Below are positions 18,272 to 28,283 of a stretch of 64,000 bases of DNA, piece by piece. The DNA lies in assembly GCF_947494015.1 (NCBI RefSeq), contig NZ_CANLTL010000004.1, positions 1-64,000 on the forward strand, in the 5' to 3' direction. Each line of letters opens with the position of its first letter. Position 1 is the stretch's first letter. Made by a program: the position numbers and the translations under genes. A model generated the notes under the pieces. The model worked only from the letters and a program-made list of their open reading frames with translations. It had not been told where the DNA came from and made no database searches. The DNA comes from an uncultured Cellulomonas sp. (GTDB taxonomy: Bacteria; Actinomycetota; Actinomycetes; Actinomycetales; Cellulomonadaceae).

Positions 18272-18285
18272 GGGACCGAGGACCT
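18272..18285 (+). promoter_or_regulatory. DosR-like box before pflB
   Basis: GGGACC-GA-GGACCT: first arm perfect, second arm matches GGTCCC at 4 of 6. The centre is 18278.5, exactly 30.5 bases before the -10-like AAGAGT at 18309-18314, as in pflA. Confidence 0.5.
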
Positions 18286-18308
18286 ACGCGAGGGCCCACG
18301 ACGCGCGG

Positions 18309-18314
18309 AAGAGT
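18309..18314 (+). promoter_or_regulatory. possible -10 element of pflB
   Basis: AAGAGT fits NANNNT and is chosen because of its fixed distance from the DosR-like box. The start of transcription would be near 18321, leaving a leader of about 75 bases. Confidence 0.3.
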
Positions 18315-18396
18315 CGTGACAGGACGAGCGCGGGCGCCACCCGTGTCCGACCGACCGCACGCCACCGGCTCACGGGCCGACACCCTGGAAGGACCC

Positions 18397-20685
18397 ATGA
18401 TGACCACGACCGTCCCGAACCCCGGATCGACGACCGGGCCGACCCGCACAGCGACGACCGCGCCCGCCTGGCGCGGGTTCGTGCCCGGCCCGTGGCAGGA
18501 CGGCGTGGACGTCCGCGACTTCATCCAGCGCAACTACACCCCGTACACCGGCGACGCCGGGTTCCTCGCGGGTGCGACGGCGCGCACCGCCGGCGTCTGG
18601 GCGAAGCTGACCGCGATGTTCCCCGAGGAGCGCGCCAAGGGCGTGTACGACGTGGACGCCACGACGCCGTCGACCATCACCGCGCACGCGCCCGGGTACA
18701 TCGACGCGGAGAACGAGATCATCGTCGGCCTGCAGACCGACGCCCCGCTCAAGCGCGCGATCATGCCCAACGGCGGCTACCGGATGGTGGAGAACGCGCT
18801 GCGGACCTACGGCTACGAGCCGGACCCCACGGTGGCGAAGATCTTCACCGAGTACCGCAAGACCCACAACGCCGGCGTCTTCGACGTCTACCCGCCCAAC
18901 GTCCGCGCCGCCCGCAAGTCCCACATCGTCACCGGTCTGCCGGACGCCTACGGCCGCGGCCGGATCATCGGCGACTACCGCCGCGTCGCGCTGTACGGGG
19001 TGGACGCGCTCGTCGCCGCCAAGGGCCTCGAGCGCGCCGAGCTCGACCTGGAGCGCTCGACCGAGGACGTCATCCGCGACCGGGAGGAGCTCGCCGAGCA
19101 GGTGCGGGCGCTGGGTGAGCTCAAGACGATGGCTGCCTCGTACGGCTACGACATCTCCGGCCCGGCGACCACCGCCCGCGAGGCCGTGCAGTGGCTGTAC
19201 TTCGCGTACCTGGCCGCCGTGAAGGAGCAGAACGGCGCGGCGATGTCGCTCGGGCGCACGTCGACGTTCGTGGACGTGTACCTCGAGCGGGACCTGGCCG
19301 ACGGCGTGCTCGACGAGACCGCCGCGCAGGAGATCATCGACGACTTCGTCATCAAGCTGCGGATCGTGCGGTTCCTGCGGACCCCGGAGTACGACGCCCT
19401 GTTCTCCGGCGACCCGACCTGGGTCACCGAGTCCATCGGCGGCATGGGCGACGACGGCCGCCCGCTCGTCACCCGGACGTCGTTCCGCTACCTGCAGACC
19501 CTGTACAACCTCGGACCGGCGCCCGAGCCGAACCTCACCGTGCTGTGGAGCGCCGCCCTGCCGGACGGCTTCAAGCAGTTCTGCGCCCAGGTCTCGATCG
19601 ACACCTCGGCCATCCAGTACGAGTCGGACGACCTGCTGCGTGGCCAGTGCGGCGACGACGCGGCCATCGCGTGCTGCGTCTCGGGCATGACGGTCGGCAA
19701 GCAGATGCAGTTCTTCGGCGCCCGGGTCAACGTCGCCAAGGCGCTGCTGTACGCGATCAACGGCGGCCGGGACGAGATCAGCGGCGAGCAGGTCGCGCCG
19801 GCGACGGCGCCGCTGGCCGGCGACGTCCTGGACCACGACGAGGTCCGGGCCGCCTACGACCGGCTGCTCGACTGGCTCGCGGAGACCTACGTCGACGCGC
19901 TCAACTGCATCCACTACATGCACGACAAGTACGCCTACGAGCGCCTGGAGATGGCGCTGCACGACCGCACCGTGCTGCGCACGCTCGCCTGCGGCATCGC
20001 GGGGCTCTCCGTCGCGGTCGACTCGCTGTCGGCGATCAGGTACGCCACCGTCCGCCCCGTGCGCGACGAGACGGGCCTGGTGGTGGACTACGACGTCGAG
20101 GGCGAGTACCCCACGTACGGCAACGACGACGACCGGGCCGACGACATCGCCGTCGAGCTCGTGCGGTCCTTCATGGCCAAGATCCGCCGGCAGCCGACCT
20201 ACCGGGGTGCGGTGCACACCCAGTCGGTGCTCACCATCACGTCCAACGTGGTCTACGGCAAGCACACCGGCAACACCCCGGACGGGCGCCGGGCCGGCCA
20301 GCCGTTCGCCCCGGGCGCCAACCCGATGAACGGGCGCGACACCCACGGGATGCTGGCCAGCGCGCTGTCGGTGGCCAAGCTCCCGTACGACGACGCGCAG
20401 GACGGCATCTCGCTGACCTCCACGGTGGTGCCGTCCGGGCTCGGACGGACCCGCCGGGAGCAGGTCGGCAACCTCGTCGGTCTGCTCGACGCCTACACGC
20501 TGTCGCACGGGTTCCACGTCAACGTCAACGTCCTCAACCGGGACACCCTCACCGACGCGATGGAGAACCCCGACAAGTACCCCCAGCTGACCATCCGGGT
20601 GTCCGGGTACGCGGTCAACTTCACCCGGCTGACCCGCGAGCAGCAGCTCGACGTGCTGTCCCGCACGTTCCACGGGGCGGTGTGA
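18397..20685 (+). CDS. pflB: pyruvate formate-lyase (formate C-acetyltransferase)
   Basis: 762 residues from ATG 18397 (GGAAGGA upstream), the standard length. The catalytic cysteines are Cys426-Cys427 in IACCVSGM. The glycyl radical site is Gly737 in RVSGYAVNF, followed by the conserved [15 protein letters not shown]. It converts pyruvate and CoA to acetyl-CoA and formate using an oxygen-sensitive glycyl radical made by PflA. PflA is encoded 98 bases downstream, and AdhE, which uses the acetyl-CoA, lies 6.6 kb upstream. The substrate residues match PFL rather than diol or glycerol dehydratases. No formate transporter gene is in the window. Confidence 0.96.
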   Translation: MMTTTVPNPGSTTGPTRTATTAPAWRGFVPGPWQDGVDVRDFIQRNYTPYTGDAGFLAGATARTAGVWAKLTAMFPEERAKGVYDVDATTPSTITAHAPGYIDAENEIIVGLQTDAPLKRAIMPNGGYRMVENALRTYGYEPDPTVAKIFTEYRKTHNAGVFDVYPPNVRAARKSHIVTGLPDAYGRGRIIGDYRRVALYGVDALVAAKGLERAELDLERSTEDVIRDREELAEQVRALGELKTMAASYGYDISGPATTAREAVQWLYFAYLAAVKEQNGAAMSLGRTSTFVDVYLERDLADGVLDETAAQEIIDDFVIKLRIVRFLRTPEYDALFSGDPTWVTESIGGMGDDGRPLVTRTSFRYLQTLYNLGPAPEPNLTVLWSAALPDGFKQFCAQVSIDTSAIQYESDDLLRGQCGDDAAIACCVSGMTVGKQMQFFGARVNVAKALLYAINGGRDEISGEQVAPATAPLAGDVLDHDEVRAAYDRLLDWLAETYVDALNCIHYMHDKYAYERLEMALHDRTVLRTLACGIAGLSVAVDSLSAIRYATVRPVRDETGLVVDYDVEGEYPTYGNDDDRADDIAVELVRSFMAKIRRQPTYRGAVHTQSVLTITSNVVYGKHTGNTPDGRRAGQPFAPGANPMNGRDTHGMLASALSVAKLPYDDAQDGISLTSTVVPSGLGRTRREQVGNLVGLLDAYTLSHGFHVNVNVLNRDTLTDAMENPDKYPQLTIRVSGYAVNFTRLTREQQLDVLSRTFHGAV

Positions 20686-20734
20686 CTCACCGCCGCAGGA
20701 CGTGAGCCACATCTCGTCGTCGACGGCGCCCGGG

Positions 20735-20748
20735 GGGACCGAGGTCCC
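20735..20748 (+). promoter_or_regulatory. perfect DosR/DevR-like box before pflA
   Basis: GGGACC-GA-GGTCCC, a perfect inverted repeat with the GGGAC-N4-GTCCC frame. The centre is 20741.5. If transcription starts on the pflA ATG (20784), the box lies at -42.5, the classic proximal DosR position. Confidence 0.7.
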
Positions 20749-20771
20749 AGGCCCGGGCGCCGTCGCGTCGG

Positions 20772-20777
20772 CACAGT
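20772..20777 (+). promoter_or_regulatory. candidate leaderless -10 element of pflA
   Basis: CACAGT followed by 6 bases and ATG 20784. No ribosome-binding site is present, so pflA is probably leaderless and separately transcribed from pflB. Confidence 0.5.
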
Positions 20778-20783
20778 GGTGAC

Positions 20784-21677
20784 ATGAGCACGCAGCCGGC
20801 CACCCTGCCCGCCACGACCGACGGCGCCCCCGTCATCGAGCTGACGACCCCCCTGGTCGGCGGTGCGCTCGGCCGCTCGTCGACCGGCACCGCGGGGCTG
20901 GACGTGTCCGACGCCGACCGGCACGAGCGCCTCGCGCAGATGCGCGCCGGCGAGCTCGGATCGGTGCACTCCTGGGAGCTGGTGACCGCCGTGGACGGCC
21001 CCGGCACCCGGCTGACGGTCTTCCTCGCCGGCTGCCCGCTGCGGTGCCTGTACTGCCACAACCCGGACACCATGGAGATGAGGCGCGGCGAGCCGGTCAC
21101 GGCCGACCAGCTCCTGGCCCGCATCGCGCGGTACCGGGGCATCTTCACCGCCACCGGCGGCGGCCTGACCATCTCCGGCGGCGAGCCCCTCATGCAGCCG
21201 GCGTTCGTGCGCCGCATCCTGCGCGGCGCCAAGGAGCTGGGCATCCACACGACGATCGACACGTCCGGCTTCCTGGGAGCGCACTGCTCGGACGCGATGC
21301 TCGACGACCTCGACCTGGTGCTGCTCGACGTGAAGTCGGGCGACCCGGACACCTACCGCCGCGTCACCGGCCGGGACCTGCAGCCCACGCTCGACTTCGG
21401 GCGCCGCCTCGCCGCCCGCGGCACCGAGATCTGGGTCCGCTTCGTCCTGGTGCCCGGCCTGACCGACGACGTCGCGAACGTCGACGTCGTGGCGGACTAC
21501 GTCGCCTCGCTGGCGACCGTCAGCCGCGTCGAGGTGCTGCCCTTCCACCAGATGGGGCAGGACAAGTGGCAGTCGCTGGGGCTGCGGTACGAGCTCGCCG
21601 ACACCCGCGCGCCCAGCCCGCAGCTCGTCGAGCGGGTCCGGGGCCAGTTCCGGGCGCGCGGCCTGACCGTCCACTGA
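20784..21677 (+). CDS. pflA: pyruvate formate-lyase activating enzyme (radical SAM)
   Basis: A 297-residue radical SAM protein. The [4Fe-4S] site is Cys84-x3-Cys88-x2-Cys91 (CPLRCLYC), followed by the glycine-rich SAM motif TISGGEPLMQP. VHSWELVTAVDGPGTRLTVFLAGC is the PFL-activase start, so the first 55 residues are an extra N-terminal extension. It abstracts hydrogen from Gly737 of PflB to make the radical. The order pflB-pflA is standard. Its own DosR-like box and leaderless promoter suggest separate control. Confidence 0.95.
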   Translation: MSTQPATLPATTDGAPVIELTTPLVGGALGRSSTGTAGLDVSDADRHERLAQMRAGELGSVHSWELVTAVDGPGTRLTVFLAGCPLRCLYCHNPDTMEMRRGEPVTADQLLARIARYRGIFTATGGGLTISGGEPLMQPAFVRRILRGAKELGIHTTIDTSGFLGAHCSDAMLDDLDLVLLDVKSGDPDTYRRVTGRDLQPTLDFGRRLAARGTEIWVRFVLVPGLTDDVANVDVVADYVASLATVSRVEVLPFHQMGQDKWQSLGLRYELADTRAPSPQLVERVRGQFRARGLTVH

Positions 21678-21700
21678 CCGCGGCCGCGCCGGCCGGTCAG
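21674..21700. terminator. convergent hairpin between pflA and MetE-like genes
   Basis: CTGACCG and CGGTCAG form a perfect stem containing the stop codons of both convergent genes, with a GC-rich loop. Confidence 0.4.
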
Positions 21701-22908
21701 CGCCAGAGGCGCTCGCTGGCGATCCGCGCACCGGCCGAGAGCGCCTCGAGCTTGGCCCAGGCGATCTGCGGGTGCACCCGGCCACCGAGCCCGCAGTCGG
21801 TCGACGCCAGGACGTTCTCCCGGCCGACCCGCTCGGCGAAGCGCTGGATCCGCTGGGCGACCAGCTGGGGGTGCTCGACGACGTTGGTGGCGTGCCCCAC
21901 CACGCCGGGGATGATCACCTTGCCGTCCGGCAGGGCGACGTCGTCCCACACCGTGAACTCGTGCTCGTGCCGGGCGTTGGCCGCCTCGAACGTGTACCCG
22001 CCGGCGTTCACCTCGAGCATCGTGGTGACGATGTCCGCCATCGGCAGGTCGGTCGTGTGCGGCCCGTGCCACGACCCCCAGCACAGGTGGAAGCGGATGC
22101 GGTCCTCCGGCAGCCCGCGCAGGGCGTGGTTGAGCGCCTCGACCCGCACCCGGGTGAAGCGCACGTAGTCCTCGATGCTGGGCTCGGGGTCGATCTGGTC
22201 GAAGTTCTCCGCGACCGAGGGGTCGTCGATCTGCAGCACCAGGCCGGCGTCGATGATCGCCTCGTACTCGGGGCGCAGGGCGTCCGCGCAGGCGTACACG
22301 AACTCCTCGTCGGACGCGTAGTGCTCGTTGGCGATCCGGGACGCGCTGCCGGGGGACAGGGCGGTGATGAAGCCCTCGGCCGCGCCGGTCGAGTCGACGG
22401 CGGCGCGGAGGTTGGCGACGTCGGCGGCGACCGCGTCGTGGCCGGTGTACGTCAGCGGGCCGGTGCACTTGGGGAACGGCGCCGGGTCGTCCCCGCCGGA
22501 GAAGATGCCCGACGCCGGGTCGGCGTACGCCTCGGCGAACCGCTGGCGGTCCCGGCGGTGCAGGAAGCCGGTCAGCCGCACGTCGCCGGGCGCCGCCGCG
22601 ACCTGGTCCACGGCCCAGCGGCCCTCCAGGTCGAGCTCGAGCCCGCCGAGCCGCTGGAACGAGTACGACCACCACGCGCCGTAGTCGACCGGCGAGCTCA
22701 TCGCCTTGCCGTACTCGCCGTCGCCCACGACCGTGATGCCGGCGTCGAGCTGGCGCCGGACGACACCGGCGACCTGCTCGCGCAGCAGGTCCTCGAAGCC
22801 CTCGGGCCCCTCGCCGGCGGCTCGCGCCGCGTTGGCGGCGATGAGCTCCGGCGTCCGCGGCAGCGAGCCGGCGTGGGTGGTCAGGATGCGGTCGGTGCTG
22901 CGCAGCAC
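21697..22908 (-). CDS. MetE-like cobalamin-independent methyltransferase domain protein
   Basis: 403 residues from GTG 22908, preceded by GAAGGGA. It corresponds to the C-terminal, zinc-binding barrel of MetE: TTHAGSLPRTPEL at the start, then FHLCWGS (His, Cys), EAANARHEHE (Glu) and STDCGLGG (Cys), which together give the His-Cys-Glu-Cys zinc set. The N-terminal MetE half is absent. Short homologues act as methyltransferases or as epoxyalkane:coenzyme M transferase-like enzymes with unknown thiol substrates. Methionine synthase activity is possible but unproven. Confidence 0.82.
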   Translation of the reverse strand: MLRSTDRILTTHAGSLPRTPELIAANAARAAGEGPEGFEDLLREQVAGVVRRQLDAGITVVGDGEYGKAMSSPVDYGAWWSYSFQRLGGLELDLEGRWAVDQVAAAPGDVRLTGFLHRRDRQRFAEAYADPASGIFSGGDDPAPFPKCTGPLTYTGHDAVAADVANLRAAVDSTGAAEGFITALSPGSASRIANEHYASDEEFVYACADALRPEYEAIIDAGLVLQIDDPSVAENFDQIDPEPSIEDYVRFTRVRVEALNHALRGLPEDRIRFHLCWGSWHGPHTTDLPMADIVTTMLEVNAGGYTFEAANARHEHEFTVWDDVALPDGKVIIPGVVGHATNVVEHPQLVAQRIQRFAERVGRENVLASTDCGLGGRVHPQIAWAKLEALSAGARIASERLWR

Positions 22909-23036
22909 GGGTGTCCCTTCGCCGGACGTCGGGGGCCCGACGTCGTGGGCCTGGGTCGGAGGGCCGGGTCGCGGGTCATGCTGCCACGGCCCGCCGACGT
23001 CGGCCGCCGGCGGGCCCCCGCCGGGTCGCGGTCCGG

Positions 23037-23810
23037 TCAGCGGGGCAGCCGCACCCCGGTGAGGCCGGCCAGGTGGTCCAGCAGCGCGTCCTGCAGCCCG
23101 ACGTCCGACGCCTGCGGGTTGGCGTCCAGGACGCTGAAGCGCTTGAGGTACCGCCCGGTGACCCGAGCGGCGTCGTCGTCGGACGTCGCGAGCCACACCT
23201 GCGTCGCAGCGCCGTCGGCGACGTCGTCCGTCGCGCGGGGCCCGCCCATCCGGGTGCGGATCCAGCCCGGGTCGACCGCGTTGGCGTGCACGTCGGGCCA
23301 CAGCCGGGCGACGGCGAAGGCGAGCACGACGTCGTGCAGCTTGGAGTCGGAGTAGGCCTGCATGCCGTCCCAGTCCCGCCGCTGCCACTGCAGGTCGTCC
23401 AGCTGCACGGTGCCCTGCGACTCCAGGCCGGAGGTGAGGTACACCAGGCGGCCCGGCCGCGGCACCAGGGCCGTGAGCAGGTACGTGGCGACCGTGTTGA
23501 CCGCGACGATCCGCTCCAGGCCGTCGACGGTCACCTGCCGCTCACCCGAGCCACCACCGACACCGGCGTTGTGCACGACGGCGTCGAACGGTCCGGCGTC
23601 GGCGGCAGCCTCGGCCAGCCGGCGGGTCTGCTCGAGGGAGGCGAGGTCGCCGACGACGACGTCGCGCAGGCCGGGCAGCGCGGCGCGCACGTCCGCCGCC
23701 CGCTCGTCGTCGCGGGCGTGCGCGACGACGTCGTGGCCGTCGGCCAGCAGCTGCCGGGCGGTCTCCCGACCGATGCCGTCGGTGGAGCCGGTGACGAGGA
23801 CGCGGGACAT
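23037..23810 (-). CDS. short-chain dehydrogenase/reductase
   Basis: A 257-residue SDR. It has TGSTDGIG (NAD(P) binding), HNAGVG, the serine of YLTSG, and the active-site YSDSK. The order is that of classical SDRs, near the retinol-dehydrogenase-like group. The arginine after the first strand (HARDDERA) suggests NADP. The substrate is unknown. Divergent from the nuclease gene. Confidence 0.88.
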   Translation of the reverse strand: MSRVLVTGSTDGIGRETARQLLADGHDVVAHARDDERAADVRAALPGLRDVVVGDLASLEQTRRLAEAAADAGPFDAVVHNAGVGGGSGERQVTVDGLERIVAVNTVATYLLTALVPRPGRLVYLTSGLESQGTVQLDDLQWQRRDWDGMQAYSDSKLHDVVLAFAVARLWPDVHANAVDPGWIRTRMGGPRATDDVADGAATQVWLATSDDDAARVTGRYLKRFSVLDANPQASDVGLQDALLDHLAGLTGVRLPR

Positions 23811-23948
23811 GGCGCTCCAAGGGGTGCGGGGTACGGGTGTGCCGGTGCGGCGGCGGTGGCGGCGGTGGCCGGGGGGTAGTGGTCGGCGGCCCAGTCTGGA
23901 CGAGCACGGCCCGGCGCGCGCGTCGGTGGCGGCTGGTTGCCTGGTGCC

Positions 23949-24836
23949 ATGAGCTACGACCCGTCGTTCCTGACCTGGACCGTCCCCCTGCCGCGCCCCG
24001 CCGCCGATGACGGCGACGACACCGGCACCCGCACCGGCACCGGCAGCAGCGCCGGCACACCCGGGGGTTGGGTCCAGCTTTCCTACCCGCACTTCACCGT
24101 GCAGCTCGACCCGGCCCGGCGGCTCGCGGCGGCCACTGCCGTCAACGTCGACGGCGCGCGGCTGCTCGACCTGCCGCGGGCAGGGCTGGACTGGTTCCTC
24201 GACGAGCGGGTGCCGGCGTCGGCCCAGGTCGGCCAGGACGTCTACGCGCGCAACGACCTGGACCGCGGCCACCTCGTGCGGCGACGGGACCCCGTCTGGG
24301 GGGAGCCCGCCGTGGCCGCCGCGGCCAACGCCGCGACCTTCTGCTTCACCAACGCCGCACCGCAGGCCGCGGTCTTCAACCAGTCCAAGGACCTGTGGCT
24401 CGGGCTCGAGGACTACCTGCTCGAGCACGCCGACGCCACGGACACCCGCCTGACGGTGCTCACCGGACCCGTGCTGGACGCCGGCGACCCGGTGTACCGC
24501 GGCGTGCAGGTGCCGCGCGCGTTCTGGAAGGTGGCCGTGTGGGCCGGCCCGGCCGGCCTGGCGGCGACGGCCTACCTGCTGGATCAGAGCGACCTCCTGG
24601 TCGCCCTGCTCGACCGGGAGCGGGTCCGCGGCACCGCGGCGGACGCCGGCCCCGCGGCCACGACCGAGCTCGGCGCGTACCGCACCTTCCAGGTCCCCGT
24701 GCTCGACGTGGCCACCACGGCGGGTCTCGACCTCGGCCCGCTGCCGGCCGCCGACCGGCTGGGTGTGCGTGCCGCCGCCGCGCGGCCGGCCGGCGGCGCC
24801 ATCGAGCTGACGTCCGTCCGGGATCTCGTCCTGTGA
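23949..24836 (+). CDS. DNA/RNA non-specific endonuclease (NucA/EndA family)
   Basis: 295 residues from ATG 23949. It has the NucA/EndA signature DRGHLVRR (the His is the general base), the downstream Asn in TNAAPQAAVFNQ that binds Mg2+, and TVLTGPVLD. Most relatives are secreted, but no signal peptide is visible here. It may be intracellular with an immunity partner elsewhere, exported by another route, or the annotated start may be too late. Upstream bases do not offer a clear signal sequence in frame. An Asp/Gly/Thr-rich stretch fills residues 25-42. Confidence 0.85.
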   Translation: MSYDPSFLTWTVPLPRPAADDGDDTGTRTGTGSSAGTPGGWVQLSYPHFTVQLDPARRLAAATAVNVDGARLLDLPRAGLDWFLDERVPASAQVGQDVYARNDLDRGHLVRRRDPVWGEPAVAAAANAATFCFTNAAPQAAVFNQSKDLWLGLEDYLLEHADATDTRLTVLTGPVLDAGDPVYRGVQVPRAFWKVAVWAGPAGLAATAYLLDQSDLLVALLDRERVRGTAADAGPAATTELGAYRTFQVPVLDVATTAGLDLGPLPAADRLGVRAAAARPAGGAIELTSVRDLVL

Positions 24837-24968
24837 CCGGCGGCCGCCCCGCCCCGCCGTGACCTCCGCTGCCCGCGCGCCGGCCCCCCGGGTCTGGGAT
24901 GGTGTCCGGAGCAGGCACCGGCCCCCCTGGCGTGCCGACCGGTCCACATCAGCAGGAGGCCACCCGGC

Positions 24969-25994
24969 ATGGACTCAGCACGCACCGAGGGCGCTGTCGC
25001 GCCGTCTTCCGGGCGGGCAACGCCCTCCGCCGGCCCGCACCTCGCAGCCGAGGAGGACCGCCGGCCGCTGCGCTCCGTCGTCGTCTTCAACCCCGTCCGG
25101 GTCGACGACCTGCAGGGGCGGCAGGCCGCCGTCGCGCAGGCGCTGTCCGAGGCGGGGTGGCCGGCGACCGAGTGGATCGAGACCACCGCGGACGACCCCG
25201 GCGCGGGCCAGGCGCGCCAGGCGATCGCCGACGGTGCCGAGCTCGTCTTCGTGTGCGGCGGCGACGGGACCGTCCGGTCCACGATCGAGGGCGTCGCCGG
25301 GACCGACGTCCCGCTGGCCGTCCTGCCCGCGGGCACCGGCAACCTGCTCGCGACCAACCTGGGGGTGCCCGACGACCCGCGCGCCGGGGTCCACCTCGCG
25401 ACGCAGTGGGGTCGGCGGCGGCTCGACATCGGCGACGTGGACGGGCAGGCGTTCGCGGTGATGGCCGGGATGGGGTTCGACGCGGCCCTGCTCGACGACG
25501 CGTCCACAGAGCTCAAGGCGAAGATCGGCCCGCTCGCGTACGTGCTGTCGGCCGTGCAGCACCTGCGCGACCGGCGGTCCGACGTCCAGGTCGGCCTCGA
25601 CGGCCGGGCGCCGGTGCGCCGCCGGGCCCGCAGCGTCGTCATCGGCAACGTCGGGCGGCTGCAGGGCGGGGTCACGCTGCTCGCAGACGCCGAGCCGGAC
25701 AACGGGCAGATGGACGTCGCCATCCTGGCCCCGCGGACGCTCGGCCACTGGGTCGCCCTGGCGTGGGGCGTCGTCCGCCGCCGGCGGCGCATCGCGCACA
25801 TGCAGGTGCTGCGTGGGTCGCGGATCACGGTGACGTGGGACCGCGAGCAGCCCCGCGAGCTGGACGGCGACGTCATCGAGCCCGGCCGGTCGATGACCGT
25901 GACGGTCCGTCCGGGAGCGCTGCTGCTGTGCGTGCCGCAACCGGAGCAGACCCCGGACCTCGCCGAGGGCAGCGAGCACCTCGCGGAGGGCTGA
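24969..25994 (+). CDS. diacylglycerol/lipid kinase family protein
   Basis: A 341-residue DagK-type kinase. VVVFNPVRV begins the fold, FVCGGDGTVRSTIEG holds the catalytic GGDGT motif, and LPAGTGNLLATNLGVP is the second conserved glycine-rich segment. It should phosphorylate diacylglycerol or another lipid with ATP at the membrane face. An extra 35-residue polar N-terminus precedes the fold. The ribosome-binding site is AGGAGG, 10 bases before ATG. Confidence 0.9.
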   Translation: MDSARTEGAVAPSSGRATPSAGPHLAAEEDRRPLRSVVVFNPVRVDDLQGRQAAVAQALSEAGWPATEWIETTADDPGAGQARQAIADGAELVFVCGGDGTVRSTIEGVAGTDVPLAVLPAGTGNLLATNLGVPDDPRAGVHLATQWGRRRLDIGDVDGQAFAVMAGMGFDAALLDDASTELKAKIGPLAYVLSAVQHLRDRRSDVQVGLDGRAPVRRRARSVVIGNVGRLQGGVTLLADAEPDNGQMDVAILAPRTLGHWVALAWGVVRRRRRIAHMQVLRGSRITVTWDREQPRELDGDVIEPGRSMTVTVRPGALLLCVPQPEQTPDLAEGSEHLAEG

Positions 25995-26093
25995 GCCGAC
26001 CGGGCGCGCCGGGGGACACGCCGACCGGTCACCGTCCGTTCACCCGGACGGCCTACGGTTCTCGCGCAGTCGACCCCCTCTGACAGGAGACCC

Positions 26094-28172
26094 ATGCCCG
26101 TGCGCAGAACCGTCGGCACCCTCGCCGTCGCGTGCCTCGGAGTCACCGCCGCGCTGCCCGCCATGTCCGCGGCCGCCGTCACGACACCCCCCGCCCCCCT
26201 CAGCCTGACCCTGCTGTCCACGACGGACACGCACGGGCACGTCATGAACTGGGACTACTTCGCCGACGCGCCGTACGAGGGGGAGGACACCCTCGGCCTG
26301 TCGCGGGTGGCCACCGTGGTCGAGGACGTCCGGGCGGAGCAGCCCGAGAACTCGGTCCTCGTGCTGGACAACGGGGACGCCATCCAGGGCACCCCGCTGA
26401 CCTACCTGTACGGCATGGGCGAGCGCGCCGACGAGGTGCTCTCGAGCACCACCGCCCACCCCATGGCGCAGGCGTTCAACACCATCGGCTACGACGCCCA
26501 GGTGGTGGGCAACCACGAGTACAACTACGGCCTGGACCTGCTCGGCGCGTACGAGGACGACCTCGCCGCCCCCCTGCTCGGCGCGAACGTCATCGACGTC
26601 GCGACCGGCGAGCCGTACCACACGCCGTACACGCTGATCGAGCGCGAGATCGACGGCCAGAGCGTCACGGTCGGCGTCATCGGGCTGGTCACCCCCGGTG
26701 TGCGGGTGTGGGACAAGCAGCACGTCGAGGGCGTCCTGGAGTTCCAGGACATGGTGCAGGCGGCCCAGAAGTGGGTGCCCGTCGTCGACGGGCTCGCCGA
26801 CGTCGTGGTGGTGCTGGCGCACACCGGCCAGGGCACCGTGCCGGACGCCGGGTACGACCCGGCAGACCTCAACGAGGACGTCGTCAACAACATCGCCGTC
26901 CAGGTGCCCGGCATCGACGTCATCGTCGCCGGGCACTCCCACCAGGACGAGCCGGCCACCGTCTACACGAACGTCGACGGCGGCCAGGTGCTGGTGACCC
27001 AGCCGTACTACTGGGCGCAGAGCGTGACCGAGGTCAGCCTCAACCTGCTGCCCACCGACGACGGCTACGCGGTCGACTGGAGCGAGGCAGGCGCGCCCGC
27101 GGTCGAGCCGCACTACGGCTACCAGATCGAGACCGAGGACCCCGAGCTCGTCGCCGAGCTCACCCCCGAGCACGAGGCGACGGTCGAGTACGTCAACACC
27201 CCGGTGGCGACGTCGGTCACCGAGCTGTCGGCGGCCACGTCCCGCTACGAGGACACCCCGATCATCGACTTCATCAACCACGTGCAGGCCGAGACGGTGG
27301 ACGCGGCGCTGGACGGCACCGACCTGGCCGACGTGCCGGTCCTGTCCCAGGCGTCGCCGTTCTCGCGGACGGCGGTCTTCCCCGAGGGCCAGGTCACCAT
27401 CCGGGACATGGCGGGCCTGTACATCTACGAGAACACGCTGCTCGGCGTGAGGATGACCGGTGCACAGGTCCAGGACTACCTGGAGTACTCCGCGCGCTAC
27501 TTCAACCAGGTCGCCGAGGGTGCGCCGTTCGATCCCGAGACGGGCACGAACGCCGTCACCGCGGACCGTCCGGGCGGTATCCCGGACTACAACTACGACG
27601 TGCTGTCCGGCGTCGAGTACGCCATCGACATCTCCCAGCCGGCCGGCTCGCGCATCTCGGGTCTGTCCTACCCCGACGGCACGCCGGTGGCCGACGACGA
27701 CGTCGTGGTCCTCGCGGTGAACAACTACCGGCAGAGCGGCGGCGGCGGCTACCCGCACGTCGCCGGGGCCGAGGTGGTCTACGACGAGCGGCAGGAGATC
27801 CGCCAGCTGCTCATCGACTGGGCCGCCGCGCACGGGTCGATCGACCCCGCCGACTTCGCGCAGCAGAGCTGGACGCTCGTCACCGCCCCCGTCGTCGCCG
27901 AGCCGGAGCCCACCCCGACGCCGACGCCCGACCCGACGACCCCTGCCCCGACCACGCCGTCGGCGCCCGGCGGCACGACGGGCGGGACGACCGGTGGCAC
28001 CGGCACGACCGGCGGGACGACCGGCGACGGCCCGAACCAGGCGGCCGACCGCTCCGGCGCCCTCGCGGCGACCGGTGCCGAGCCGGCCGCACTGGTGGGG
28101 CTCACCGCGGTGCTGCTCGCCCTCGGGACCGCGCTGTGGGCCGTCGCCCGCCGCCGGCAGCCCGTCGGCTGA
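26094..28172 (+). CDS. surface 5-prime/3-prime-nucleotidase/2',3'-cyclic phosphodiesterase (CpdB/UshA family) with sortase-E signal
   Basis: A 692-residue exported enzyme: signal peptide (1-27), a metallophosphatase domain with TDTHGHV, LDNGDAIQG, VGNHEYNYG and AGHSHQDE metal motifs, and a nucleotidase C-terminal domain ending near residue 600. MNWDYFADAPY after the first motif is typical of CpdB-type 2',3'-cyclic phosphodiesterases/3'-nucleotidases. A Pro/Thr then Gly/Thr-rich linker leads to LAATG, a transmembrane helix and ARRRQ. LAxTG is the signal read by class E sortases in high-GC actinobacteria, so the enzyme is probably wall-linked and scavenges phosphate and nucleosides. Confidence 0.9.
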   Translation: MPVRRTVGTLAVACLGVTAALPAMSAAAVTTPPAPLSLTLLSTTDTHGHVMNWDYFADAPYEGEDTLGLSRVATVVEDVRAEQPENSVLVLDNGDAIQGTPLTYLYGMGERADEVLSSTTAHPMAQAFNTIGYDAQVVGNHEYNYGLDLLGAYEDDLAAPLLGANVIDVATGEPYHTPYTLIEREIDGQSVTVGVIGLVTPGVRVWDKQHVEGVLEFQDMVQAAQKWVPVVDGLADVVVVLAHTGQGTVPDAGYDPADLNEDVVNNIAVQVPGIDVIVAGHSHQDEPATVYTNVDGGQVLVTQPYYWAQSVTEVSLNLLPTDDGYAVDWSEAGAPAVEPHYGYQIETEDPELVAELTPEHEATVEYVNTPVATSVTELSAATSRYEDTPIIDFINHVQAETVDAALDGTDLADVPVLSQASPFSRTAVFPEGQVTIRDMAGLYIYENTLLGVRMTGAQVQDYLEYSARYFNQVAEGAPFDPETGTNAVTADRPGGIPDYNYDVLSGVEYAIDISQPAGSRISGLSYPDGTPVADDDVVVLAVNNYRQSGGGGYPHVAGAEVVYDERQEIRQLLIDWAAAHGSIDPADFAQQSWTLVTAPVVAEPEPTPTPTPDPTTPAPTTPSAPGGTTGGTTGGTGTTGGTTGDGPNQAADRSGALAATGAEPAALVGLTAVLLALGTALWAVARRRQPVG

Positions 28173-28190
28173 CCGACCCGGTACGCCAGG

Positions 28191-28236
28191 GGCCGAGGCC
28201 GCCGTCCGCGCACGTGAGCGGGCGGCGGCCTCGGCC
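28191..28236. terminator. strong bidirectional hairpin
   Basis: GGCCGAGGCCGCCG and CGGCGGCCTCGGCC form a perfect 14-bp stem around an 18-base loop, between the convergent nucleotidase and PIN genes. Confidence 0.75.
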
Positions 28237-28283
28237 GTCTGCGGCACGCGCGGCACGGCCTCGCGTGCGCCGGGTGGCGCGCG

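Larger units (their letters stand above)
18067..18396. other. 330-base divergent intergenic region before pflB
   Basis: No gene seen. It holds an inverted repeat GACGGG-N6-CCCGTC at 18133-18150, an 18-bp tandem repeat at 18208-18254, the DosR-like box at 18272-18285, a possible -10 at 18309-18314 and the pflB ribosome-binding site GGAAGGA at 18387-18393. Confidence 0.6.
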
